Made by a program: the position numbers and the translations under genes. Shown one piece after another: positions 43,165-49,229 of a stretch of DNA of 64,000 bases (the stretch's first letter is position 1; each line of letters starts with the position of its first letter). The notes under the pieces were generated by a model, which was not told the origin of the DNA, did not search any database, and worked only from the letters and a program-made list of their open reading frames with translations. Source of the DNA: a virus; IMG/VR virus record IMGVR_UViG_3300050015_000276, positions 1 through 64,000 of that record. One strand, given 5' to 3'.

Positions 43165-43725
43165 ATGAATACTTTTCTAAGATTTCTAATTTCAATGGCA
43201 TTTGCACTTAGTTGCTTTGCCTCCACATTAACATTGATGAATGCTCCTACGGGCCAAACAGGACCTTATGATCTCCTGATAGATGGTACCAATGTCCAAG
43301 GTGTTTGTGTTACCTACAATATTGATATTCCTATTGGTTATACCTGGCAAGCCACCGAATACCAGGTGACTGATTTTGCAGATCCTGGAGTACAAGTCCA
43401 ATACTTCCAGGCTGAATGGCTAACACAGCAATTTGCTTCAAATCCAAATGACTATGCTGGAATCCATGATGCTATTTGGAATATTTTCGAACCCGGAACA
43501 TTCAGTGGTTTTAATGTTTCGGCATGGCAAACTTCTGCTGAACAAAATTACGGATCAGTTGATCCAAATTCCTTTAATATTTATGTGCCAAATCCAGTTA
43601 ATAGTTCACAAACTTTCCTCACTCAAAATTCTGGTGCTACTCCAGAACCGAGTTCTATTCTGCTAATTCCGGCCGGAATTGGTCTTATTGTACTCGGAAA
43701 ATTCAAACATAAGTCAGTAGTATAA
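43165..43725 (+). CDS. Secreted PEP-CTERM protein
   Basis: Signal peptide MNTFLRFLISMAFALSCFAS, a mature domain of ~135 aa, then the tripartite sorting signal: TPEPSS at 159-164, a hydrophobic helix (ILLIPAGIGLIVLG) and basic residues (KFKHK). In bacteria such proteins are processed by exosortase (EpsH/XrtA) and exported with extracellular polymer. The presence of this signal in a phage gene implies the host has that system. Role could be host surface modification or biofilm effects; inference. Leaderless cassette. Confidence 0.85.
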   Translation: MNTFLRFLISMAFALSCFASTLTLMNAPTGQTGPYDLLIDGTNVQGVCVTYNIDIPIGYTWQATEYQVTDFADPGVQVQYFQAEWLTQQFASNPNDYAGIHDAIWNIFEPGTFSGFNVSAWQTSAEQNYGSVDPNSFNIYVPNPVNSSQTFLTQNSGATPEPSSILLIPAGIGLIVLGKFKHKSVV

Positions 43726-43738
43726 TTCCTATCCTTGG

Positions 43739-43764
43739 GGTGGCTAGACTTATGTTTGGCCACC
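43739..43764 (+). terminator. Hairpin after the PEP-CTERM gene
   Basis: GGTGGC (43739-43744) pairs with GCCACC (43759-43764), loop of 14 nt. No clear T-run, so termination strength is uncertain. Confidence 0.45.
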
Positions 43765-43790
43765 TCCTCTCAAATAAATTTTAGGTTTAG

Positions 43791-43819
43791 TTGACATCCA
43801 ACAAAACATTTGATACACT
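43791..43819 (+). promoter_or_regulatory. Cassette promoter
   Basis: TTGACATCC from 43791, 17-nt spacer, TGATACACT extended -10 (43814-43819). ATG 7 nt later. Confidence 0.75.
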
Positions 43820-43826
43820 TTTAATT

Positions 43827-43946
43827 ATGCAATATACTAGCATGATGGTCAATTCGAATTGGAACCTACTACGGGCAGTTACCGCGCAGTTCCGGAATGC
43901 CGAGGAATTAAAGTGGTTATCTATAACGATTAGGAGAATTTTATGA
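43827..43946 (+). CDS. Hypothetical protein (39 aa)
   Basis: Leaderless ATG after the promoter; stop overlaps the next start (ATGA). MQYTSMMVNSNWNLLRAV is followed by a helical EELKWLSITIRRIL. Probably real because of promoter position and coupling. Confidence 0.5.
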   Translation: MQYTSMMVNSNWNLLRAVTAQFRNAEELKWLSITIRRIL

Positions 43947-44203
43947 ATAAACGAACTGTAAAAGAACGTGAACTGAAACCTGGAATGGTAATTCGTCCAT
44001 TAGATGTCACGTCTCAATTTGCCTTCTCGGATAATGTGGTTACCAAAGTAACGGATCGATTTATCACACTTGCTCGCCCATATGCCACCGGACATCTTTT
44101 GAATACGGCTTGTGGCACTTGTCTGATAGGGCTGGAAAAGTATGATGTTAATCCCAATAGTGATTGGGAATGGGAATTGTTGGAAGAAAATCGGTGGGTA
44201 TAG
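43943..44203 (+). CDS. Hypothetical protein (86 aa)
   Basis: ATGA overlap with the 39-aa gene and AGGAGA upstream. SH3-like start (RELKPGMVIRPLDV, VVTKVTDRFITLARP). Function unknown. Confidence 0.6.
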   Translation: MNKRTVKERELKPGMVIRPLDVTSQFAFSDNVVTKVTDRFITLARPYATGHLLNTACGTCLIGLEKYDVNPNSDWEWELLEENRWV

Positions 44204-44207
44204 TAAA

Positions 44208-44309
44208 ATGGAAGAAAGTGTCATTCTGTTCTTTTATGGACTTTCGGCCATTTCCTTGTTTTCATCGTTAGTTGTCTTTGTTCGCCAAAATCTTCGAAGG
44301 ATAAATTAA
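44208..44309 (+). CDS. Single-TM peptide (33 aa)
   Basis: MEESVILFFYGLSAISLFSSLVVFV is a membrane segment, followed by RQNLRRIN (cytoplasmic, positive-inside). Starts 4 bp after the previous stop and ends one base before the next ATG. Confidence 0.5.
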   Translation: MEESVILFFYGLSAISLFSSLVVFVRQNLRRIN

Positions 44310-44310
44310 A

Positions 44311-44544
44311 ATGACAACGATGATAAGGATAATTAAGATAGATGGAGTCAAATACAAATTCAATTCCACTAATTTGTGGAAATACTTGTGTGTTTATTAC
44401 TCTACCTCTTTCATATTGTATTTCCCAATTCATTATATTTTTCCGGTATGGACTTTATTTGCATTTTCTGTGATGTGTATTGTGAATGCCGCAGCATGGC
44501 CATATAAATTTCCGTGGTTGGTGGAAACTAAGGAAATTACATAA
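44311..44544 (+). CDS. Small membrane protein (77 aa)
   Basis: Two likely membrane segments (about residues 25-43 and 45-63; WKYLCVYYSTSFILYFPIHY, WTLFAFSVMCIVNAAAW). Follows the single-TM peptide, so two membrane proteins are adjacent. Function unknown. Confidence 0.6.
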   Translation: MTTMIRIIKIDGVKYKFNSTNLWKYLCVYYSTSFILYFPIHYIFPVWTLFAFSVMCIVNAAAWPYKFPWLVETKEIT

Positions 44545-44548
44545 TGTT

Positions 44549-44570
44549 CTTCCCAGTAATTACTGGGAAG
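44549..44570. terminator. Perfect 22-bp palindrome/hairpin
   Basis: CTTCCCAGTAA followed by its exact complement TTACTGGGAAG. Sits between the membrane genes and the next operator-promoter, the usual terminator position of cassettes here. Confidence 0.55.
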
Positions 44571-44575
44571 GGTGC

Positions 44576-44622
44576 GTTATCATAAACAAAGACTTGACAT
44601 CCACCAAAGTATTTGATACCCT
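44576..44622 (+). promoter_or_regulatory. Palindrome GTTATCATAAA plus promoter for the helicase
   Basis: Palindrome 44576-44586, 7-nt gap, TTGACATCC from 44594, 17-nt spacer, TGATACCCT extended -10 (44617-44622). ATG 6 nt later. Confidence 0.75.
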
Positions 44623-44628
44623 TGGTTC

Positions 44629-46221
44629 ATGAGCGCGATTACATATTCACCTCAACAGCAGGCAGTCTTGGATTTTACATCCAAGAATGGCCATGGCAAC
44701 TGCTTAATTACAGCCGTGGCCGGGTCTGGCAAGACTTTCACCCTTATGCAGGCAGTTCCTGGTTTAGAGGGATACATTGCCATTGCGGCTTACAATACAG
44801 CAATTGCCAACGAGATTGAAAGTAAACTCCAAGGAGTTCAGTTACAAGATGGAAGCCGTGTATATGTTGGAACAGTTCATCGGTTTGGACGCAAGGCTTT
44901 GTCTAAGGTTTATCCCAAGGGCAAATTACCTGCCCGTGGTGATAAGTCCAAGATTGACCAGATGATGGCATTGGTTTTCAATCCGAAAACCAAAGAAGTT
45001 GGCGTACCTCAGCATCTCCAGAGTTTTGCGAGGAAGTGTTACAATCTGGCACGTCAACAAGGCGCAGGTGTCTTACCTGAATTCCAGTTTTCCAATCAGG
45101 CAGCATGGCTTGATATGGTTGAACATTTTGATCTCCGTGATGATTTTGCCAATGCAGATGGCGATCTACCTCTGGATGTTGAACAGCTAGTCCGCGATGG
45201 CATTAACTGGGCTTGCCGTCTTATCAAATATGGCATTACAATCTTGGATAAACTTTGGGATTTCGAGGATATGATTTATGCTGTCCTCTACCAGAATCTC
45301 AGGATCGAACCAAACAATTGGGTCCTTGTGGACGAAGTTCAGGATATAAATCCTACTCGGAGAGCCTTGATTAAGAAGATGTTGGCGGTTGGTGGACGTG
45401 CAATCTTTGTTGGAGATCCAAAACAAGCAATATATGGATTTACTGGTGCCGATGCCAAATCATTCGAGAATATCCGAAAAGAATTTGATTGCACGGATTT
45501 GCCGCTCACGTGGTCATTCCGATGTGCAAAGACGATTGTTCGTTTTGTGCAGCAGTGGGTTTCCCATATTGAATCCCATCCTGATGCTCCTGAGGGAGAA
45601 GTGATTCAGACGGATGAACAGGGAATGTGGGAATTGAATCCAAATACAGATGATGCTATCCTTTGCCGCAATAATGCTCCTTTATGCCAGTTATTTTTTG
45701 AATTGTTGAAAAGAGGTATTCCATCTCATGTGGAAGGTAAGGACATTTCAGGAAAGCTACTTAAAATGGCCTCTCGCTGGCCTTCTTTGAAGTCCTTGGT
45801 TGCCCTTGGTGGAAAACTTGAAGAATATAAGGAACGTCAAATTCAAAAGGGATTACAATCTGGACGTGAAGATAAAGCGGAAGAAGTTGCTGATGTTGTG
45901 GATGCTATCCAGGCTGTGATTGCTGGTTTACCTTTTGGAAGCAAAGTTGAAGATCTGAAACGAGTTATCGCGGAAATGTTCGAAGATACCCAGGATGGAA
46001 AGAAACCAAAGAATTTAACACTTACAAGTATTCACCGTTCAAAGGGAAGAGAATGGAATCGTGTATTTTGGTATGGCCGCAATCGTTGGAACCCGAGCAG
46101 CTACGCTCGCCAAAAATGGCAAATGGAGCAAGAAACAAATCTACAATATGTCGCGGGAACTCGGGCGAAGATGACATTGGTGGATGTTAGTGTAGTTATT
46201 CCTCCAAAGAAAATGAGGTAA
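44629..46221 (+). CDS. UvrD/Dda-like superfamily 1 DNA helicase
   Basis: Motifs in order: Q-like SPQQQAVLDF; I AVAGSGKTFTLMQ (residues 29-36); Ia YNTAIANEI; II WVLVDEVQDINPTRRALI; III RAIFVGDPKQAIYGFTGAD; IV LPLTWSFRC; V LTLTSIHRSKGREWNRVFW; VI NLQYVAGTRAKMTLVDV. The 530-aa length is close to compact phage helicases such as Dda (439 aa). Likely an accessory helicase for replication start or repair. Its last 26 bp overlap a convergent endonuclease gene, and its C-terminal coding sequence is duplicated at 46826-46915. Confidence 0.9.
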   Translation: MSAITYSPQQQAVLDFTSKNGHGNCLITAVAGSGKTFTLMQAVPGLEGYIAIAAYNTAIANEIESKLQGVQLQDGSRVYVGTVHRFGRKALSKVYPKGKLPARGDKSKIDQMMALVFNPKTKEVGVPQHLQSFARKCYNLARQQGAGVLPEFQFSNQAAWLDMVEHFDLRDDFANADGDLPLDVEQLVRDGINWACRLIKYGITILDKLWDFEDMIYAVLYQNLRIEPNNWVLVDEVQDINPTRRALIKKMLAVGGRAIFVGDPKQAIYGFTGADAKSFENIRKEFDCTDLPLTWSFRCAKTIVRFVQQWVSHIESHPDAPEGEVIQTDEQGMWELNPNTDDAILCRNNAPLCQLFFELLKRGIPSHVEGKDISGKLLKMASRWPSLKSLVALGGKLEEYKERQIQKGLQSGREDKAEEVADVVDAIQAVIAGLPFGSKVEDLKRVIAEMFEDTQDGKKPKNLTLTSIHRSKGREWNRVFWYGRNRWNPSSYARQKWQMEQETNLQYVAGTRAKMTLVDVSVVIPPKKMR

Positions 46222-46705
46222 GATATTCCGAGGCTCTTTTTAGGGTTTCGGAATTGTCTTTGAATTGCCCCAATCCTCTATTACAAGCATCACATAATAA
46301 TCCTCGGATTGTTCCGGATATATGATTGTGGTCTACGGCTAATTTTTTATGGTTTTGTGGTTTCAAACATATAGCACAGACACCATTTTGTTTGGAAAAC
46401 ATATTATCGTATTCCTCAATAGAAATACCAAACATATTCCTCAGATATTGGTTCCTTTTGGTTCTTTTGTATTTTGGAGTTTTTTCGTATTTCTGTTTAT
46501 AGGCTTTATGTTGCGGAGTTTTAGAATATTCTTTGCTGTATTCTCGTTTACTATCGGAGTTATTATATTCTTTCCGACAAGAGATGCATCCATAATCTCT
46601 GGTATTTTTTAGAGTTGTTCCACAATTTTTACAAGGTTTTCCGTTGTAGGTTTTGGCGCCGGCGGCTTTGGCTTCTTTTCTGGACGAATAAATAGTTTCA
46701 GACAT
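46196..46705 (-). CDS. Endonuclease VII-like HNH homing endonuclease
   Basis: The C-terminal part is a recombination endonuclease VII fold: NGVCAICLKPQNHKKLAVDHNHISGTIRGLLCDACNRGLGQFKDN, with zinc Cys pairs (CAIC, CDAC) and the DHNH catalytic motif. The N-terminus has another Cys pair set (CKNCGT, CISC). I start it at MSETIY (46705), behind GGAGG; the longer frame would run through its 5' hairpin. It is free-standing, on the strand opposite the helicase, overlaps the helicase 3' end and lies beside a duplicated helicase tail. Confidence 0.85.
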   Translation of the reverse strand: MSETIYSSRKEAKAAGAKTYNGKPCKNCGTTLKNTRDYGCISCRKEYNNSDSKREYSKEYSKTPQHKAYKQKYEKTPKYKRTKRNQYLRNMFGISIEEYDNMFSKQNGVCAICLKPQNHKKLAVDHNHISGTIRGLLCDACNRGLGQFKDNSETLKRASEYLTSFSLEE

Positions 46706-46709
46706 TCGC

Positions 46710-46780
46710 GGTACCTCCGTACCACATTGTTTAGAGGTCAAGTGATACGCAAATATCACTTGACCTCACATATATTTATA
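46710..46780 (-). promoter_or_regulatory. Late-type promoter, 5' hairpin and occluded RBS for the endonuclease
   Basis: TATAAATA on the minus strand at 46780-46773; a perfect 14-bp hairpin (46767-46734, loop CGCAAA) starting at the expected +1; and a second small hairpin GGTAC-GGAG-GTACC (46723-46710) that holds the Shine-Dalgarno in its loop, 5 nt before the ATG. Confidence 0.7.
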
Positions 46781-46789
46781 CAACCTCTA

Positions 46790-46818
46790 TTGACATTCCA
46801 AATAAAATGTGAGATACT
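46790..46818 (+). promoter_or_regulatory. Cassette promoter
   Basis: TTGACATTCC from 46790, 17-nt spacer, GATACT 46813-46818 with TGA upstream. ATG 7 nt later. Confidence 0.65.
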
Positions 46819-46825
46819 TGGGAGT

Positions 46826-46915
46826 ATGTTAAATTTGATGTATGTCGCCGGTACGCGTGCGAAAACCACGTTAGTTGATGTTATAGTTCCTATACCGTTA
46901 AGGAGATACAAATGA
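46826..46915 (+). pseudogene. Duplicated C-terminal fragment of the helicase (29 aa)
   Basis: Encodes MLNLMYVAGTRAKTTLVDV-IVPIPLRRYK. The helicase ends NLQYVAGTRAKMTLVDV-SVVIPPKKMR, so this is a divergent copy of motif VI and the C-terminus, separated from the helicase by the endonuclease gene. It has its own promoter and start codon, so it may be translated, but it lacks every other helicase motif. Confidence 0.75.
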
Positions 46916-46971
46916 TAGATGATTTAGAGAAGTTGAAATTGAAAATCCGGGCGATGGGAAAACCAAAATGA
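46912..46971 (+). CDS. Possible 19-aa peptide
   Basis: ATGA overlap with the helicase fragment and AAGGAGA upstream. A charged helix (DDLEKLKLKIRAMGK). Overlaps the next small frame, also through ATGA. Confidence 0.35.
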   Translation: MIDDLEKLKLKIRAMGKPK

Positions 46972-47105
46972 TTCACGAAGTAGAATGGAAACGGTCACGC
47001 TGGCAAGATTTGATTCACCCCAAAGCGTGGAAATGTTTTGCGGATACTCATAAATCTAATCCGTGGGCAGGACCTTGGTATTGGCGAAGTGTTAAGATTC
47101 ATTAA
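46968..47105 (+). CDS. Hypothetical Trp-rich protein (45 aa)
   Basis: ATGA overlap with the upstream peptide. Unusually rich in Trp (six), with EVEWKRSRWQDLIHPKAW and NPWAGPWYW. Followed by AAAGGACAAGC before the next gene. Function unknown. Confidence 0.5.
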   Translation: MIHEVEWKRSRWQDLIHPKAWKCFADTHKSNPWAGPWYWRSVKIH

Positions 47106-47117
47106 AGGACAAGCATT

Positions 47118-47321
47118 ATGGCTGAAATTTCTGACGAACGGATTGATGAAATTCTTTATGCTCCTACTGAGGCCTGGATGTTGGTAGAGGATGTCCAGGT
47201 ACTTGCTTCCTCAGTAAAGCAATATAGAGAGTTTATGGAGCGAGAAAGATTAAGATTGGAAAAGGCATTTCAGTCTCTAATCGGAAGAAGGATAAAATAT
47301 GGCGATAATGGTACCCGATAA
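47118..47321 (+). CDS. Small helical protein, paralogue 1 (67 aa)
   Basis: The pattern SDERIDEILYAPTEAWMLVEDVQVLASSVKQYREFM is matched by the next gene, so the two are tandem paralogues. Predicted helical hairpin. AAAGGA upstream. Function unknown. Confidence 0.6.
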   Translation: MAEISDERIDEILYAPTEAWMLVEDVQVLASSVKQYREFMERERLRLEKAFQSLIGRRIKYGDNGTR

Positions 47322-47499
47322 ACGGATCGATGAAATTCTCCTTACACCTACTGAATTGTGGATGTTGGAGAAAGATGTCCGCTCACTTGCATTTGAAGTA
47401 AAACGTGATAGGAAGTTTATCCGTGAAATGTTGTTGGACGAAGCGTGCCGGACTACTGGTTTGTTTTCCAGCCGGCCGTCGGAGAATAAGGAGGAATAA
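47299..47499 (+). CDS. Small helical protein, paralogue 2 (66 aa)
   Basis: PDKRIDEILLTPTELWMLEKDVRSLAFEVKRDRKFI parallels the preceding gene, with which it overlaps by 23 bp. A recent tandem duplication followed by divergence. Confidence 0.6.
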   Translation: MAIMVPDKRIDEILLTPTELWMLEKDVRSLAFEVKRDRKFIREMLLDEACRTTGLFSSRPSENKEE

Positions 47500-47519
47500 T
47501 ATGGTACTACGCCAAGATC

Positions 47520-47666
47520 ATGAAATTTTGTTCTGACTTTTCTTGGAATGTAATATATTACATATTGTTGCCATTTAAAGTGGTTACATTCTGGGGATCC
47601 ATAGCTTGTATTGGCTGGTTCCTTTATGCTCTTGGTATATGGATTTGGCCGATCCTTTGGAGTTAA
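47520..47666 (+). CDS. Small membrane peptide (48 aa)
   Basis: MKFCSDFSWNVIYYILLPFKVVTFWGSIACIGWFLYALGIWIWPILW is almost entirely hydrophobic, with two possible membrane segments. A shorter frame starting at 47502 behind GGAGG overlaps its start. Ends one base before the next ATG. Confidence 0.5.
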   Translation: MKFCSDFSWNVIYYILLPFKVVTFWGSIACIGWFLYALGIWIWPILWS

Positions 47667-47667
47667 T

Positions 47668-47811
47668 ATGCAAAAAGAAATGACACTCTCCGAACATGCA
47701 GAAGCCTGGTGGAGTGACCAAGGTAATATAGTTCCGGAACCATATTCTGAAGAATGGGTGGCTATGTATGTGCAATGGCACACGTATGCCTTTAAGGATT
47801 TCCCAGATTAA
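47668..47811 (+). CDS. Hypothetical protein (47 aa)
   Basis: Start at 47668 (MQKEMTLSEHAEAWWSDQG), one base after the upstream stop. Acidic and Trp-rich. Ends 3 bp before the next promoter. Confidence 0.5.
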   Translation: MQKEMTLSEHAEAWWSDQGNIVPEPYSEEWVAMYVQWHTYAFKDFPD

Positions 47812-47814
47812 GTC

Positions 47815-47843
47815 TTGACATCCATTAAAGTATTTGATACACT
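47815..47843 (+). promoter_or_regulatory. Cassette promoter
   Basis: TTGACATCC from 47815, 17-nt spacer, TGATACACT extended -10 (47838-47843). ATG 7 nt later. A clean example of the family. Confidence 0.8.
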
Positions 47844-47850
47844 TGGGTAT

Positions 47851-48135
47851 ATGCGAGAAGAAATAACACCTGAAGAAATGGACTACTCTATCGAAAAAAT
47901 TCGGGAAATGAGAAAGCGGTGGGGCTTTGACGGTTTCACGGCGGACACATGTGGAAACTGCAAAGCAACCGTTAATGTGCTGAATGACATGCCTGGATGG
48001 TCTTGCCCATGCGGACATTACAATGTCCAGAGTTGGAGTAGTTGTCGGATTCCGCATGATACACCCATGTATGGTCCAAGCCGAGCGAAAATTTTAATGG
48101 CATATGGTGAGGAAATTCCTGGGTTCCGTTTGTGA
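47851..48135 (+). CDS. Zinc-binding-type small protein (94 aa)
   Basis: Leaderless start at 47851. TADTCGNCKATVN and GWSCPCGHYN supply a CxxC...CxC metal site. An N-terminal charged helix precedes it. Function unknown. Confidence 0.6.
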   Translation: MREEITPEEMDYSIEKIREMRKRWGFDGFTADTCGNCKATVNVLNDMPGWSCPCGHYNVQSWSSCRIPHDTPMYGPSRAKILMAYGEEIPGFRL

Positions 48136-48150
48136 TTTGAGGAGAAGACT

Positions 48151-48375
48151 ATGATATCTATTAACATTACCGCCACCGTAGAATGTTCCGATTGTGCAAT
48201 TGAAATGGAAGTGGAATTGACACGGCTGTTTTCCACTTCGAGCAATATGTGGGATGATCGGAATGTTGAGACTCAATTGGTGAAGGCTGGTTGGGAAGAA
48301 AGTGGGGATAGTTGGATTTGTGATTCTTGTGTCCGTTGTGGTGAGGAAGTCTGGGATGAGGATGAGGAAGAGTAA
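48151..48375 (+). CDS. Zinc-ribbon protein (74 aa)
   Basis: CSDCAIEMEVEL near the start and WICDSCVRCGEEVW near the end form a two-knuckle ribbon. GAGGAG upstream. Acidic tail. Its stop abuts the next ATG. Confidence 0.6.
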   Translation: MISINITATVECSDCAIEMEVELTRLFSTSSNMWDDRNVETQLVKAGWEESGDSWICDSCVRCGEEVWDEDEEE

Positions 48376-48450
48376 ATGACATTCATGTTCTTTCTTTTGT
48401 GCTTTTATTTTGGATTTAATATGGGCGAGATTTGTGAGAGGAACAAATGA
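48376..48450 (+). CDS. Possible 24-aa membrane peptide
   Basis: MTFMFFLLCFYFGFNMGEICERNK begins directly after the preceding stop and overlaps the next gene through ATGA. Hydrophobic first half. Confidence 0.4.
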   Translation: MTFMFFLLCFYFGFNMGEICERNK

Positions 48451-48782
48451 ATATGACAGCATCATCCAAGGCACGTATTGAAGCGTGGTTTGACGAATTT
48501 ATCCGATCTGATTATGTGACGGGACTAACATCAGATAAGGACTCGGATTTGATTAATCACAGGGAACGTGCGGAAAGATGTTATAATGCCGCGGAATGTG
48601 GCGCCGATGGAAAGACACCTGCCGATTATATTGAGGATTGGCGTGAAGCATTACGTGCAATAATAAATGGACGTCCAGGCCATTATGTACCTGGACGATT
48701 TTTGGATGCTGTGGAAGACCATATTGATTCGGTGGAATCACAGCATGAATTTCAAGGATCTTTATTTCAGGAGATTGGATAA
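48447..48782 (+). CDS. Hypothetical protein (111 aa)
   Basis: ATGA overlap; GAGAGGA upstream. Acidic helical protein (IEDWREALRAIINGRPGHYVPGRFLDAVEDHIDSV). No recognised domain. Last gene of this cassette group. Confidence 0.6.
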   Translation: MNMTASSKARIEAWFDEFIRSDYVTGLTSDKDSDLINHRERAERCYNAAECGADGKTPADYIEDWREALRAIINGRPGHYVPGRFLDAVEDHIDSVESQHEFQGSLFQEIG

Positions 48783-48787
48783 TATCC

Positions 48788-48801
48788 AGCCCTTCGGGGC
48801 T
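48788..48801 (+). terminator. Short GC hairpin
   Basis: AGCCC-TTCG-GGGCT, a very stable tetraloop hairpin, right after the 111-aa gene. No T-run. Confidence 0.45.
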
Positions 48802-48808
48802 TGAGCGT

Positions 48809-48819
48809 GTTATGATAAC
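48809..48819. promoter_or_regulatory. Palindrome GTTATGATAAC without a clear promoter
   Basis: Perfect copy of the 11-bp motif. TTGAGT at about 48825 could be a weak -35, but no good -10 follows. Lies 37 bp left of the 27-bp inverted repeat. Confidence 0.6.
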
Positions 48820-48855
48820 ACTTTCTTGAGTTCAGGTTCTCCAGACCCTCAATAA

Positions 48856-48950
48856 TCGCGTAGGACCGCTCTAGGTTGCATTTGTTAATACGGGCTGTGG
48901 GGTGATAAGGGGTCTACTGGAGTAATGCAACCTAGAGCGGTCCTACGCGA
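48856..48950. repeat. Perfect 27-bp inverted repeat, C-rich element copy C
   Basis: Arms 48856-48882 and 48924-48950 are exactly complementary over 27 bp, with a 41-bp spacer. The right arm contains AATGCAACCTA-GAGCGG-TCCTACGCGA, related to copies A, B and D. The spacer read on the minus strand has ACCCCTTATCACCCC, like their C-rich tracts. The right arm overlaps the 3' end of a leftward ORF. It could extrude a cruciform or act as a terminator, origin or recombination site. Confidence 0.75.
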
Positions 48951-49140
48951 CCTTTGCGCATTTGAATTGTTTATGACGGGGCCTGTGGCCAGCAAATACT
49001 TCGGACATTGCAGATTGTGACAAATTATGGAGTTTACAAAATTGATTTAAGCCAGATATATTTTCTTGATGTCCATCTGGATTGGGTGGATTAACTACGG
49101 TATTTGTAATACGGTAAATATAATAAATATTGGTAGACAT
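48943..49140 (-). CDS. NUMOD/HTH-like homing-endonuclease fragment (65 aa)
   Basis: Starts MSTNIYYIYRIT behind AAGGAAC. The C-terminal SGLNQFCKLHNLSQSAMSEVFAGHRPRHKQFKC resembles the NUMOD-type DNA-binding helix-turn-helix found at the C-terminus of HNH/GIY-YIG homing enzymes. No nuclease motif is present, so it may be a remnant. Adjacent to a gene with two group I introns. In-frame ATG at 49194 is less likely because it lies inside the hairpin. Confidence 0.55.
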   Translation of the reverse strand: MSTNIYYIYRITNTVVNPPNPDGHQENISGLNQFCKLHNLSQSAMSEVFAGHRPRHKQFKCAKVA

Positions 49141-49167
49141 TTTGTGTTCCTTTGTAACACGGAATGT

Positions 49168-49207
49168 GGTATGTGGTTTATTAGTGTAAGCCACATACCT
49201 ATTTATA
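49168..49207 (-). promoter_or_regulatory. Late-type box and hairpin for the leftward fragment
   Basis: TATAAATA on the minus strand (49207-49200) abuts a hairpin GGTATGTGG/CCACATACC (arms 49168-49176 and 49191-49199). Same order as upstream of the endonuclease at 46.7 kb. Confidence 0.6.
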
Positions 49208-49229
49208 GGAAAATAAAGAGGAACAAAAT

